From CAWCQC01 sp963819905 (lineage in GTDB: Bacteria > Actinomycetota > Thermoleophilia > Gaiellales > Gaiellaceae): a stretch of 64,000 nt of DNA. Below the pieces are notes generated by a model. It did not search any database. It had not been told where the DNA came from and saw nothing but the letters and a program-made list of their open reading frames with translations. Location: assembly GCA_963819905.1 (NCBI GenBank), contig CAWFXP010000001.1, positions 310,001-374,000 of the forward strand. Reading direction: 5' to 3'. Positions 46,087 through 55,337 of this stretch are shown here, in pieces; within the stretch, counting starts at the first letter, position 1, and the number at the start of each line of letters is the position of its first letter. The position numbers and the translations under genes were made by a program.

Positions 46087-46828
46087 CAAGTGGTCGAGCA
46101 TCAAGCACAAGAAGGGAGCCGCCGACGCGAAGCGCGGCCAGCTCTTCTCGAAGCTCTCGCGTGCGATCATCGTGGCCGCCCGAGAGGGCGGGCCGGATCC
46201 CGAAGGCAATCTCGCTCTTCAAAACGCGATCGAGAAAGCCCGTGAAGCCTCGATGCCGAAGGACAATATCGAGCGTGCGATCGCCCGCGGTGCCGGCACC
46301 GACGCGGGGGGCGAGTCCTACGAGACGGTCACGTACGAGGGCTACGGCCCGGCCGGCGTGGCAGTGCTCGTCGAGGCGCTCACCGACAACCGCAACCGGA
46401 CCGCGTCCGACGTCCGTCACATCTTCACGAAGGCGGGCGGCAACCTCGGCACGTCCGGGGCCGTCGCATGGCTCTTCGAACGCAAGGGGGTGATCATCGT
46501 CGACGGTGACACGGTCGACGAGGACGAGCTCATGCTGGCCGCCGCGGACGCGGGCGCCGAGGACGTGGCCGAGGACGGCTCGTCGTTCCAGGTGACGACC
46601 GCGCCGGAGGGCCTTGCTGCCGTCCGGTCAGCCCTGGTGGACGCGGGCATCCTGTTCGAGTCGGCCGAGCTCCTGATGGTGCCGAAGACGACTGTTCAGG
46701 TGGACGGCGAGGCCGACGCGAAGGCTCTGTTGCGCCTGCTCGACGCGCTCGAGGACAACGACGACGTCCAGGGCGTCTACGCGAACTTCGACATCCCCGA
46801 GCCCGTGCTCGAGGCCGTCGCCTCGTAG
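46073..46828 (+). CDS. yebC: YebC/PmpR family protein
   Basis: The 251-residue member of the TACO1/YebC family has MSGHSKWSSIKHKKGAADAKRGQLFSKL at the start. YebC proteins were annotated as transcription regulators and more recently linked to translation of difficult proline stretches. The start lies 14 bases inside pdxT. In most actinobacteria ruvC lies downstream; here 4.2 kb of opposite-strand genes intervene. Confidence 0.93.
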   Translation: MSGHSKWSSIKHKKGAADAKRGQLFSKLSRAIIVAAREGGPDPEGNLALQNAIEKAREASMPKDNIERAIARGAGTDAGGESYETVTYEGYGPAGVAVLVEALTDNRNRTASDVRHIFTKAGGNLGTSGAVAWLFERKGVIIVDGDTVDEDELMLAAADAGAEDVAEDGSSFQVTTAPEGLAAVRSALVDAGILFESAELLMVPKTTVQVDGEADAKALLRLLDALEDNDDVQGVYANFDIPEPVLEAVAS

Positions 46829-47072
46829 TTCCTGATCGCTTCCTGAGTTCCGGGACTCGCGCCCCTCGATTCGAGGACTCGGCGCCGTTGTGCGCGGAAC
46901 TCGGCACATCCGTCGCGCCACACGCGCGCCGCAGACGACTAGCATCGATAGCGGGAGGAGGCGCGGGGTGGCCCCTCGGGTTTCCGTCCGGCGCGGGAGT
47001 TACACCGAATGTGGCGAGGGCGTCTCTCTGTGCCTGCACTCGCCGACGAGGCTCGACCCGGGCCCGGCTTGG

Positions 47073-48246
47073 CTAGCGGGGCGGTATCCGGATCCCGGCT
47101 CTCGTTCGCTTCGTCGCGTCGGCCTCGCTCCTCAGGGTCACGGTGAGCGTTGCCTTGCCGCCTGTCGACTCCCCGTGGAATCCGCACCCGAAGCGTCCCG
47201 GTTCCGTCGAATCCCCGAACGGTTCTCGTCGCGAGGACGACTCCGCGCCGCGCGATCGTGATCGCTACGTCGACCGGCTCGCCGGCGGCGATCGTCACCC
47301 GGGTGGTGCGTACCGATCCGATCTTGGCGGTCCGCCAACCCGTAACGGCAGCGTCGACGGCCTGGGCGAGAAACGTGGCCGTGACGGTGACCGACTGCGT
47401 GACCTCGACGGTGCACGGCTCCGTACCGGTACAGCCCGCGCCGTTCCAACCTGCGAACACGTACCCGTCGGCCGGCGTCGCCGTCAACGTGAGAGTCGCC
47501 CCCGACGCGACGTTGACCGCGCAGGCGCTCTGACCGCCTCCGCACGCGATCGCGGGCTGACCGGTGCTCGTGACGGTGCCGGCGCCGTCCAGGGCGACGG
47601 TGAGCGTCAGCGCCGCAGCGAAGGTTGCCGTCACGTTCGCCGTCGACGTGAGGACGACGCTGCAATGACCTTGCGCGTCGACCGACGTGCAACCGGTCCA
47701 GCCCGTGAAGGTCGACCCGGCTGCCGGGGTCGCAGTGAGGACGATCGTCGAGCCCGGAGCCAGCGTCGCCGAGCAGGTCGTCCCGCAGTTGATGCCCCCT
47801 GGCGTGCCGGTGACCGTGCCGGTGCCGGTGCCAGCCGTCTGCACCGTGAGCTTCGGCGCGATCGTGAACCGGACGCGCACGGTCTGGGGAAGGGGCGCCT
47901 GGAAAGGCCCGGCCGGGCCGACCGTGAACTCGCAGAAGTTCCCTCGAGGGCCGAACGGCGCGGTCGGACACGAGAGGTACTCGATCGACGCCGCCGGATC
48001 AGGGAACGACTCGACTCGCACGATGTCGCCCTCGTCCACGCCGTCGACGAAACACCCGGGGCCGTTGCTCGTGTAGATGATCGTTGAGCCGTTGTAGACG
48101 CAGCTCTTGTACTCGAGCCCGTTGATCTTGATCACGACGGCCGCCGAGGCATTTCCCTCGGGAGCGCCCGTGACCGTGCCCGCGACCGCCTGCGGCGCGA
48201 GGATCAGGATCGCGCCGAGAAGCACCGAGACGAGACCTAGCCGCAC
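47073..48246 (-). pseudogene. Secreted InlB-type repeat protein, frameshifted near its C-terminus
   Basis: GTG 48246 begins a signal peptide (LGLVSVLLGAILILAPQAVAG), then two or three divergent InlB B-repeats of about 75 residues, each with TVTATF and GSTFTGWTGC-type blocks and paired cysteines, then a beta-rich C-terminal domain. The frame breaks at the C run 47171-47174: one base less would continue into TGGKATLTVTLRSEADATKR and stop at 47073, matching the C-terminus of the paralogue at 48332. So this is either a one-base sequence error or a recent frameshift. Confidence 0.7.
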
Positions 48247-48331
48247 TCCGTTTCCCCCTGACGCTCGGGGGGCCGGTATCCCGGCCCCCCGATGCTGGTC
48301 GCTTACGAGATATGAGCGCGCTGAACGCTCG

Positions 48332-49525
48332 CTAGCAGGACTTCAGCTTGACGTTCCTGGTCTGCACCTTCTGCGTCCCGAACTGGTTCGTCATCGTGAC
48401 CTGGGCGGTGTACTTGCCGTTCGGCCGCGAGTTCGGGATGTTCATGACGAGCTGGAAGAGATTCGCGCCGCGGACGACCGGGCCTCGCCGCTGCACCTGG
48501 ACACCCTGCGAGTTCCGAAGCCGGATGACGACCGTAATCGTCTGATCCGAGTCGATCGTGACCGTCAGCTGACGGCGGAAGTTCTTCGGGCCGGTGCACC
48601 GCGTCTTGTTGCCCGTGACGGCCGCCTGGACCTCGGCCGGCTGGAACGTCGCCGTAACGGTCGTGCTGGCACTGACGGTGACCACGCACGCGCCGGTGCC
48701 ACTGCACCCGCCGCCCTGCCAGCCGGCGAAGACTTGCCCGGCTCCAGGAGTCGCGTTCAGGGTCACGCTGACGCCGTTCGCCACGTTCGCGGTACAGGTC
48801 GTGCCGCCGTTCCCGCAGTTGATTCCCGCGGGTGAGCTGGTCACATTCCCCGTACCGGCCACGCTCACGGTGAGCACGGACAGCGAGTTGAAGTTCGCCG
48901 TCACCGTCGTGTTCTGGTTGAGCGTCACCAGGCACTGATCCTGCGCGTTGACGCTCGTGCAGCCGGTCCAGCCGGTGAAGACCGAGCCCGGAGAGGGTGT
49001 GGCCGTCAGGACGAAATCCGTCCCTGCCGGTGCCGTGACTGCACACGTCGTCCCGCAGTTGATTGCGCCGGATGCGCTTTGAACCGTGCCGCTGCCGCTT
49101 CCGGTCTTCGTAACCGTTAGCGTCCGGTTGGTGACGAAGAGCGGTTCGATGAGGTCAAACGCATCGCCGGATCCCTGTAACGTCGTACATGTTCCGCCAG
49201 TGGGTGAAGCTGTTGAGCTTCCCGGACAGGTGTTCTGCCAACCACCGAACGCTGAGCCGACCGACGGGGTTGCGGTGAGTGTAATCAGCTCGGTTCCAGA
49301 CGCGACGTTGTAGAGACATACACCACTCGGCGAAGTCCCGTTGTAGAAGCAGCTGATCACGTTGCTCGCCGGGAGATTGCTGTCACCGTCGACGAATCCC
49401 GATCCGTTACCCTCGGGCGCCACGATGACATCGCCGGCGAGGAATCCCGCCATGGCTTGTGGCACGAACACGATCGCAAGCGCGGCTACGAGAGCCGCCA
49501 ATCCAATTCGTAGTCTTCCCTTCAC
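48332..49525 (-). CDS. Secreted InlB-type repeat protein, intact copy
   Basis: The 397-residue protein has a signal peptide (about 1-26), a unique N-terminal region with cysteines, then repeats of about 75 residues with pattern LTVTKTGSGSGTVQS...INCGTTC...FTGWTGC...VTANF, and a C-terminal domain ending in KYTAQVTMTNQFG...VQTRNVKLKSC. The divergent InlB B-repeat is found in bacterial surface and secreted proteins, often adhesive. No anchor motif is seen. GTG 49525 has a strong GGAGGGG site. It is the only unbroken member of the three-gene cluster. Confidence 0.8.
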   Translation of the reverse strand: MKGRLRIGLAALVAALAIVFVPQAMAGFLAGDVIVAPEGNGSGFVDGDSNLPASNVISCFYNGTSPSGVCLYNVASGTELITLTATPSVGSAFGGWQNTCPGSSTASPTGGTCTTLQGSGDAFDLIEPLFVTNRTLTVTKTGSGSGTVQSASGAINCGTTCAVTAPAGTDFVLTATPSPGSVFTGWTGCTSVNAQDQCLVTLNQNTTVTANFNSLSVLTVSVAGTGNVTSSPAGINCGNGGTTCTANVANGVSVTLNATPGAGQVFAGWQGGGCSGTGACVVTVSASTTVTATFQPAEVQAAVTGNKTRCTGPKNFRRQLTVTIDSDQTITVVIRLRNSQGVQVQRRGPVVRGANLFQLVMNIPNSRPNGKYTAQVTMTNQFGTQKVQTRNVKLKSC

Positions 49526-49619
49526 GTTCTCCCCTCCTACTTCTCTGGTCGGCGCGCGGCGCCCGGTCTGTCGTTAGACCGGGCGCCGCGTCCAACCGTT
49601 CCCGGCGTGTGACGCCTGG

Positions 49620-50915
49620 CTAGTTCGTTATCTCGCGCAGGGTCCTGAGCCTCACGTTCCGGGTCTGGACCTTCGTAGCTCCGAACTCGTTCGTCATCGT
49701 GACCTGGGCGGTGTAGCGCCCGTGGCGCTTGCCGTTGCCGATGTTCATCGTGATCTGGAAGACGTCGGCCTCTTCCTCGACGACGGTCTTGCGCTGCACG
49801 GTCACGCCTGCCCTTCGCAGCCGGACGACCACGGTGACCGCCTGCTGGGCGTCGATCGTGATCCTTCAGCTGGCGCCTGGCAACCCGGGCCCGGTGCACG
49901 TCACCCGGCTCCTCGTGACGCTCGCCTGGACCTCGGTCGCTGCGAAGGCCGCCGCCACGGTGAGCGCACCGTTGACGGTCACGACGCAGGTCCCGGTGCC
50001 CGAGCAGCCGCCACCGCTCCAGCCGGTGAAGCTCTGCCCCGGGCCGGCGGTCGCGGTCAACGTCACCTGCGTGCCCTCGGCGAAGTTCGCCGTGCAGCCG
50101 GTGTTCGTGCCGCTGTAGCAGTTGAGGCCGGGCTGGACGTTACTGACGACGCCGCCAACGCCCTGGGGGGTCACCGAAAGCGCGAACTCAGGTCGTTGAA
50201 GTTCGCCGTCACGTGCCGCGCCTGCGTCATCGAGACGACGCACGTCGGGCTCGAGCCGGCGGAGGCGCAGGCGCCCACCCCAGCCGCGAACGTCGTTCCC
50301 GTCGCGGCGTTGCCGTCAGGGTCACGTTCGTGCCGCTGTCGAAGACGCCGCACAGACGGGATTCTGCACCTGCGGCTGGCACGAGATGCCGGGCGGGTTC
50401 GACGTCACGACGCCCTGCGCCGCTGCGTTCCCGATCCGGTTCACGGTTAGCGGGAAACCGGTCGGCGCGCGACGTGAAGCTCGCCGTCGACGGTCACTTG
50501 CGCGCCGGCCTGGTAGATCGTGATGTGCACGTCGACGTGCTGGCCGCACTCGTCCGTGACAAGCCGTCGCCGGTCACGGTCCAGCCGTCGAACGACGAGT
50601 TCCGATCGGCGTCGCGTGCAAGCTGACGACGACCTGGCCCTCGTTGTCGGCCAGGCTGTTCGGCCCGCAGCCTTGGATGATGCCGCCGTTCTTCGAACAG
50701 TTGATGTTGACGATCCCGTCCGACGTGTCGGCGGTGCCCGAGATCGTGCCGTCACCGGTTCCGGTGGCGGTAACCGTCAACGTGATCGGCTGTGCTCCTG
50801 CGCTTGCTCCACTCGGGAACATCGCGAAGGCGGCCACTGCGAGCCCCGCAAGTGCGAGCAGAAGTGTCGCTCGGCGGGCCCGCGAGGACCGCGTTCGTGC
50901 TTTCTGATGCTGCAT
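49620..50915 (-). pseudogene. Secreted InlB-type repeat protein, multiply frameshifted
   Basis: ATG 50915 has a strong GGGAGGGG site and begins a signal peptide (LLLALAGLAVAAFAMFPSGASAG), but the frame changes at least four times before the C-terminus RYTAQVTMTNEFGATKVQTR, which stops at 49620. Recognisable pieces in different frames include VVSLHATPIG, GVVTSNPPGISC, CVVSMTQARHVTANFNDL and QSFTGWSGGGCSGTGTC. The order is that of the intact paralogue. Such dense indels suggest low-accuracy sequence here, or a decayed gene. Confidence 0.7.
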
Positions 50916-51084
50916 TAACCCCTCCCTCTAAGGTCGTCATTGGTCGCGCCGCGACCGCCCAGTGTATCGCCCCTCAACACCGCTCAGATAGCCCCCTTTA
51001 CCGATTCCTTACAGCGGTACTCGTGCGGCTCTCAAGGCGGTCTCGACCGACCTGGAGCGGGGCAGGAACGTCCGGAAGGACGCT

Positions 51085-51090
51085 TAACCT
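51085..51090 (+). promoter_or_regulatory. Leaderless -10 box of ruvC
   Basis: TAACCT lies six bases before GTG 51097. Having its own promoter fits with ruvCAB being separated from yebC. Confidence 0.5.
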
Positions 51091-51096
51091 CACGCT

Positions 51097-51594
51097 GTGA
51101 CGGTCCTCGGGATCGACCCCGGCACGGCTGCGTGCGGCTTCGGCGTCGTCAGACGGGAGGGCAGCAGCGTGGTCTGCGTCGACTACGGTTGGTGGTCGAC
51201 CCCGGCCCGCGAGCAGCCCCAGGTGCGGCTCAAACGCATCCACGACGAGGTTTCGGAGCTGATTGCCCGCCACGTGCCCGAGATGGTCGCGCTCGAGGAG
51301 TCGTACGTCGGTCTCGATGCCCGGACTGCGCTGTCGGTAGGCCAGGCGCGCGGAGCCGCGCTCGTGGCGTGCGCGAATCACGAGGTGCCGTGCGTCGAGT
51401 ACCCGCCCGCGACGATCAAGCAGGCGGTGTGCGGCTACGGCCGCGCCGACAAGGCGCAGGTCCAGCGCATGGTGCGGGCGATACTCGCGCTCGACGTCGA
51501 GCCGACACCGCATCACGCTGCCGACGCGCTCGCGGTAGCGATCTGCCACGCGCTCGCCTCGCCGCTCCTCGCGTTGGCTGGAGCACGCGGGTGA
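51097..51594 (+). CDS. ruvC: Holliday junction resolvase RuvC
   Basis: The 165-residue endonuclease of the RuvABC complex cuts Holliday junctions. Catalytic acidic residues are in place: Asp7 (LGIDPGTAACGFG), Glu in VALEESYVG, and the HHAADALAVAICHA pair near 139. The start is leaderless. The stop overlaps ruvA (GTGA). Confidence 0.95.
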   Translation: MTVLGIDPGTAACGFGVVRREGSSVVCVDYGWWSTPAREQPQVRLKRIHDEVSELIARHVPEMVALEESYVGLDARTALSVGQARGAALVACANHEVPCVEYPPATIKQAVCGYGRADKAQVQRMVRAILALDVEPTPHHAADALAVAICHALASPLLALAGARG

Positions 51595-52166
51595 TCGCGC
51601 GCTTGCGGGGGCGTCCCGTCGCGGTCGACGCGGACGGTCTCGTGCTCGAGGTCGGCGGCGTCGGCTATCGCCTTCACGCGACCGAGAGCGCCGTCCGCAA
51701 GGCGGAGGGTCAAGACGAGGTGGTGCTCGAGACGCACCTCCACGTACGGGAGGACGCGCTCCAGCTGTTCGGCTTCGCCACCGCCGACGAGCGGCTCCTC
51801 TTCGAGCAGCTCCTCGGGGTGACGGGCGTCGGGCCGAAGGTCGCGCTGGCCATCGTCTCGGCCTACGCTCCGCCGGAGCTGCGCCGGGCGATCGTGACCG
51901 ACGACGCTGCGCTCTTCCAGACGATCCCGGGAATCGGTCGCAAGCTCGCCCAGCGCGTCGTCATGGAGCTGCGCGAGAAGATCGGCCCGGTCGCGCTGCC
52001 GTCGGCAGGGCCGCCGGCGGCGGGTGCCGGCGACGGTCACCTTGTCGCGCGCGACGCCCTGGTCGAGCTCGGGTACACGGTCGCCGAGGCCGAGCAGCGG
52101 CTCGCGTCCGTCGATCCCGACCTCCCGCCCGCCGAGCGCGTGCGCGCGGCGCTGAAAGCGGCCTGA
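51591..52166 (+). CDS. ruvA: Holliday junction branch migration protein RuvA
   Basis: The 191-residue protein forms tetramers around the junction and loads RuvB. Domain I starts MIARLRGRPVAVDADGLVLEVGGVGY; the HhH domain holds LLGVTGVGPKVALAI and IPGIGRKLAQRVVMELREK; a short linker leads to the RuvB-contacting domain III (ALVELGYTVAEAEQRL). GTG 51591 overlaps ruvC. The stop abuts the ruvB start. Confidence 0.95.
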   Translation: MIARLRGRPVAVDADGLVLEVGGVGYRLHATESAVRKAEGQDEVVLETHLHVREDALQLFGFATADERLLFEQLLGVTGVGPKVALAIVSAYAPPELRRAIVTDDAALFQTIPGIGRKLAQRVVMELREKIGPVALPSAGPPAAGAGDGHLVARDALVELGYTVAEAEQRLASVDPDLPPAERVRAALKAA

Positions 52167-53190
52167 ATGGACGAGCGGGTCACCGCGGCCGTGCTCGCAC
52201 CCGGAGGAGGACGAGCTCGACGGGTCGCTGCGGCCGCGCCGTCTCGACGAGTTCGTCGGGCAGGAGCGGATCAAGGAGCAGCTCACGATCGTGCTCGAGG
52301 CGGCGAAGGGGAGGGGAGAGGCGCTCGACCACGTCCTGCTGGCCGGGCCGCCCGGTCTCGGCAAGACGAGCCTCGCGCACATCATCCGCGAGGAGATGGG
52401 GGTCGACATCCGGCTCGTGGCCGGCCCGGCGCTCGAGCGCAAGGGCGACATGGCCGCGATCCTGACCGGGCTCGAACGGCACGACGTCCTCTTCATCGAC
52501 GAGATCCATCGCCTGAACCGGACGATCGAGGAGATCCTCTATCCGGCGCTCGAGGACTTCCGGCTCGACATCATCGTCGGTCAGGGCCCGGCGGCCCGGA
52601 CGCTGACGCTCGACCTGCCGCCGTTCACGCTGGTCGGGGCGACTACCCGCACCGGCCTCCTGACGACGCCGCTCCGCGACCGGTTCGGCATGACGTTCCG
52701 GCTCGACTACTACACGCCCGAGGAGCTGACGCAGATCGTGACGCGGTCGGCGCGGATCCTCGGCGTCGAGACCGAGCCCGCGGCGGCCGAGGAGATCGCG
52801 AAGCGCGCCCGCGGCACACCGCGCGTTGCGAACCGCATCCTGCGACGCGTCCGCGACGTCGCGGAGGTTCGCTACGACGGCGTGGTCACCGTCGAGGTCG
52901 CCCATGACGCGCTCGCCCTGCTCGAGGTCGACGACGGCGGGCTCGAGCGGATCGACCGGGAGCTCCTGCGCGCGATCGTCGTGAAGTTCGACGGCGGGCC
53001 GGTCGGCCTGTCGACGCTCGCCGTCTCCCTCGGCGAGGAGCCAGATACCATCGAAGACGTGTACGAGCCGTATCTCCTGCAGCTCGGGCTCATCCAGCGA
53101 ACCCCTCGCGGGCGGATCGTGACCGGGCTCGGACGCGAGCGCGTCGGGGTTCCGGCGGCCACGGGGTCGAGCGACAACCAGCTCTTCTGA
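52167..53190 (+). CDS. ruvB: Holliday junction helicase RuvB, with an apparent one-base insertion
   Basis: ATG 52167 directly follows the ruvA stop. The first codons read MDERVTAAVLAP; the frame must then shift by one base at about 52201-52204 (CCGGAGGAGG) to give EEDELDGSLRPRRLDEFVGQ and the rest of RuvB. Walker A is GPPGLGKT, Walker B FIDEIHRL, sensor 1 GATTRTG, and the winged helix ends IQRTPRGRIVT. If the insertion is real, translation would need a start further in (GTG or ATG near 52291) and lose about 40 residues. A sequence error is more likely. Confidence 0.88.
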
Positions 53191-53573
53191 TGGCGCCCGA
53201 GCTGTGGGTGCCGGGCGTTCCCGCGCCGTCCCTCGAGGACTTCGTCGAGAAGATCCGGCGCACCGTCGAGCAGTTCGCGACGGAGCGCGGGCTCGAGCAG
53301 GCGTACATGGAGGTACGGCTCCACGACGGGACGAACTTCGGCGTCCACTCGCTCCGGGCCGACCCCGGGTACGGCTTCATCACGCTCTGTCCCTATCCGG
53401 AGGACGAGACGGGGGAAGGTGACGCGCGTCCCGGGGCCGACGATCCGCTGCCGCCCGAAGAGCTCGTCGTTCCGGTCGGCTCGATCGCCCGGATCACGCT
53501 GCGCGGGGTGCCGGCTCACGAGCCCGGGTTCGGTTTCGGGCCGTCCGAGGAATCCCCGAAGGGAGACACGTGA
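53190..53573 (+). CDS. Conserved hypothetical protein downstream of ruvB
   Basis: A 127-residue acidic protein with LEDFVEKIRRTVEQFATE... and GYGFITLCPYPED blocks. The ATG overlaps the ruvB stop (ATGA) and the gene ends four bases inside the CDGSH gene, so all are coupled. It has the size and alpha/beta pattern of a small regulatory domain, but I do not recognise the family. Confidence 0.65.
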   Translation: MAPELWVPGVPAPSLEDFVEKIRRTVEQFATERGLEQAYMEVRLHDGTNFGVHSLRADPGYGFITLCPYPEDETGEGDARPGADDPLPPEELVVPVGSIARITLRGVPAHEPGFGFGPSEESPKGDT

Positions 53574-54199
53574 CGGAGCTCACGATCACCGTGCTCGAGA
53601 ACGGCCCGTACATGGTCGACGGGATGCCGACCCTGCGCGCGGCGAACGGCGAGGCGCTCGAGACGAAGGAGCGCTACTTCCTCTGCCGCTGCGGAGGGTC
53701 GAGCAACAAGCCGTTCTGCAACGGCACCCACAACACGAACGGGTTCGACGGAACCGAGGTCGCCGACCGGTCGCAGGTCGCGCTGCGCCGCGTGGCGTAC
53801 CGCGGCAACGGGATCACGGTCTTCGACGATCGCTCGATCTGCGCGCACGCGGGCTGCTGCTCGGACGGGCTGCCGCAGGTCTTCAGCACGAAGCGAAGCC
53901 CGTGGATCGACGCCTCCGCCGCCGGCGTCGAGGAGCTCGTCCGGGTGATCCGCCAGTGCCCGTCGGGCGCGCTCGCCTACGCCTTCGACGGGACGGAGGA
54001 CCAGGTGACGGCGACCGGGGAGTCGGGAATCCAGGCGTGGACCGACGGGCCCTATGTGGTTCGCGGCGGGGTCTCGCTCGTCTCGGCGGACGGCACGGCC
54101 TACGAGGCGCGCGAGCCGTACAGCCTCTGCCGCTGCGGCGCGTCGAAGAACAAGCCGTTCTGCGACGGCTCGCACTCGGACATCGGCTTCACCGCCTGA
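53570..54199 (+). CDS. Iron-sulfur protein: CDGSH, divergent 4Fe-4S domain, CDGSH
   Basis: The 209-residue protein has a first CDGSH-type site (CRCGGSSNKPFCNGTH, residues 42-57), a central divergent ferredoxin-like domain (RSICAHAGCC...RQCPSGALAY), and a C-terminal CDGSH (CRCGASKNKPFCDGSH). Each CDGSH motif has the 3 Cys-1 His ligand set for a [2Fe-2S] cluster. The combination is known in bacterial CDGSH proteins, with the ferredoxin part often called Fer4_19. A role in electron transfer or iron-sulfur storage is inferred. GTG 53570 overlaps the preceding gene. Confidence 0.88.
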   Translation: MTELTITVLENGPYMVDGMPTLRAANGEALETKERYFLCRCGGSSNKPFCNGTHNTNGFDGTEVADRSQVALRRVAYRGNGITVFDDRSICAHAGCCSDGLPQVFSTKRSPWIDASAAGVEELVRVIRQCPSGALAYAFDGTEDQVTATGESGIQAWTDGPYVVRGGVSLVSADGTAYEAREPYSLCRCGASKNKPFCDGSHSDIGFTA

Positions 54200-54416
54200 C
54201 CCGAGCGGCCGGCCGCCGCTGCTCCCCGCCCAGCGGCGTCGCACGCCGGCTCGACGGGCGTCGTCTGTGACGGCAGACGCCATACCTTCTCCACAGCCGC
54301 GAGTGTCCCCTCGGGGCGGTTCCGGACCCTGGCCCGAGGCGATCCGCCGTCTGCGGTGGACGGTGGTCGTGTCAAGAGCTGCGCGGCGCTGTAACGATTT
54401 CGAGGACGATTATCTC

Positions 54417-54431
54417 GGGGTCTGACCCCGG
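54417..54431. repeat. REP-like palindrome, copy 2
   Basis: GGGGTCTGACCCCGG is identical to 44003-44017. It lies in the 291-base gap 54200-54490 between two genes that converge; nothing else recognisable is in that gap. Confidence 0.5.
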
Positions 54432-54490
54432 CGCGGGCAGCACGAGCAGGACCAGCTGGGAGCCCTCGCGGGCGGCGCTCTCTCGAGCGG

Positions 54491-54946
54491 TCAGCGACGG
54501 AACTGAAGCTCGTGCCAGGAGGGAACCGGGGCGAGCTCGAGAAGCGCTCGGTCGCCGCGCGGGTCGCGATACGTGAAGTCGGATCTCGTCTCGTCCCACT
54601 CCACCTCGAGCAGGTTCTCCTTCACCCGGTGGTCGAGCCAGGCACCGCGGAAGACGAGCTTGCGCAGCCAGTAGACGAGCGACTCCTCGCCGACGAGCGA
54701 GAGTCGCTCCCAGTGGCGCACGAGGTACTCGCCGAGGCCGCTGTGCGGATCGTCGATCCGGCCCTCGGCCGCGATCTCCACGAGATCGGCGATCTCGCCG
54801 GGGTCGAGCACCTCGTCGTCGACGAGGCCGAGCCTCACCGCGGCGGCGTTGACCCGCTGCTCGAAGTCGAGCGCGTTGAATCCGAACCGGTACCCGAGGA
54901 ACTCGACGACGTAGTCGTCCCCGGAGACGTAGTTCCCTTCTGCCAC
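54491..54946 (-). CDS. Hypothetical protein, 151 residues
   Basis: A soluble, acidic, helix-rich protein: DDYVVEFLGYRFGFNALDFEQRVNAAAVRLGLV, later LVRHWERLSLVGEESLVYWLRKLVF. The C-terminal part is beta-rich (LLEVEWDETRSDFTYRD). The regular codon bias supports coding. There is no clear ribosome site. No family is recognised. Confidence 0.6.
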   Translation of the reverse strand: MAEGNYVSGDDYVVEFLGYRFGFNALDFEQRVNAAAVRLGLVDDEVLDPGEIADLVEIAAEGRIDDPHSGLGEYLVRHWERLSLVGEESLVYWLRKLVFRGAWLDHRVKENLLEVEWDETRSDFTYRDPRGDRALLELAPVPSWHELQFRR

Positions 54947-54997
54947 GGGCTAAGGATAGATCGGCCGGCGGGCCGTATGTCCGCGCAGGACGGCGTG

Positions 54998-55252
54998 TCA
55001 GGCGGCTCGGCGGCCGCGGCCGGCCCGGTCGGTTTCCGGAGCGAGCCGGCCCTCGAGCTCGAGGCGCCGCTCGACCTGCTCGACGACCTCGGGGCTGATA
55101 CGAGCAGCGAGGCGCTCGCGGGCGCTGCCGCGGCCGGACGTGCCCAGTCGCTCGAGAGAGGCGATATCGCCGAGCAGCCGTTCGGTTCCCGGAGGTCGCC
55201 GTCGAACCGGCCTCCCGAACAGGATGAAGGCGAGCGCTTCGCGAAGTCTCAT
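54998..55252 (-). CDS. Small basic hypothetical protein (84 residues)
   Basis: MRLREALAFILFGRPVRRRPP is followed by a helical part (ISPEVVEQVERRLELEGRL) and an Arg-rich tail. It is divergent from recJ with 85 bases between the starts. The ribosome site is weak. The regular helix supports a real gene, but it may be spurious. Confidence 0.4.
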   Translation of the reverse strand: MRLREALAFILFGRPVRRRPPGTERLLGDIASLERLGTSGRGSARERLAARISPEVVEQVERRLELEGRLAPETDRAGRGRRAA

Positions 55253-55324
55253 GCGGCACGCTTTCGTTTCACTTCCACGGAATCCTCTCCCCCGTTTCGG
55301 GGGTTTTCCGTCCGACCCCGCGCC

Positions 55325-55330
55325 TAGGGT
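55325..55330 (+). promoter_or_regulatory. Leaderless -10 box of recJ
   Basis: TAGGGT lies seven bases before ATG 55338, with no Shine-Dalgarno site. Confidence 0.45.
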
Positions 55331-55337
55331 GGATCGT

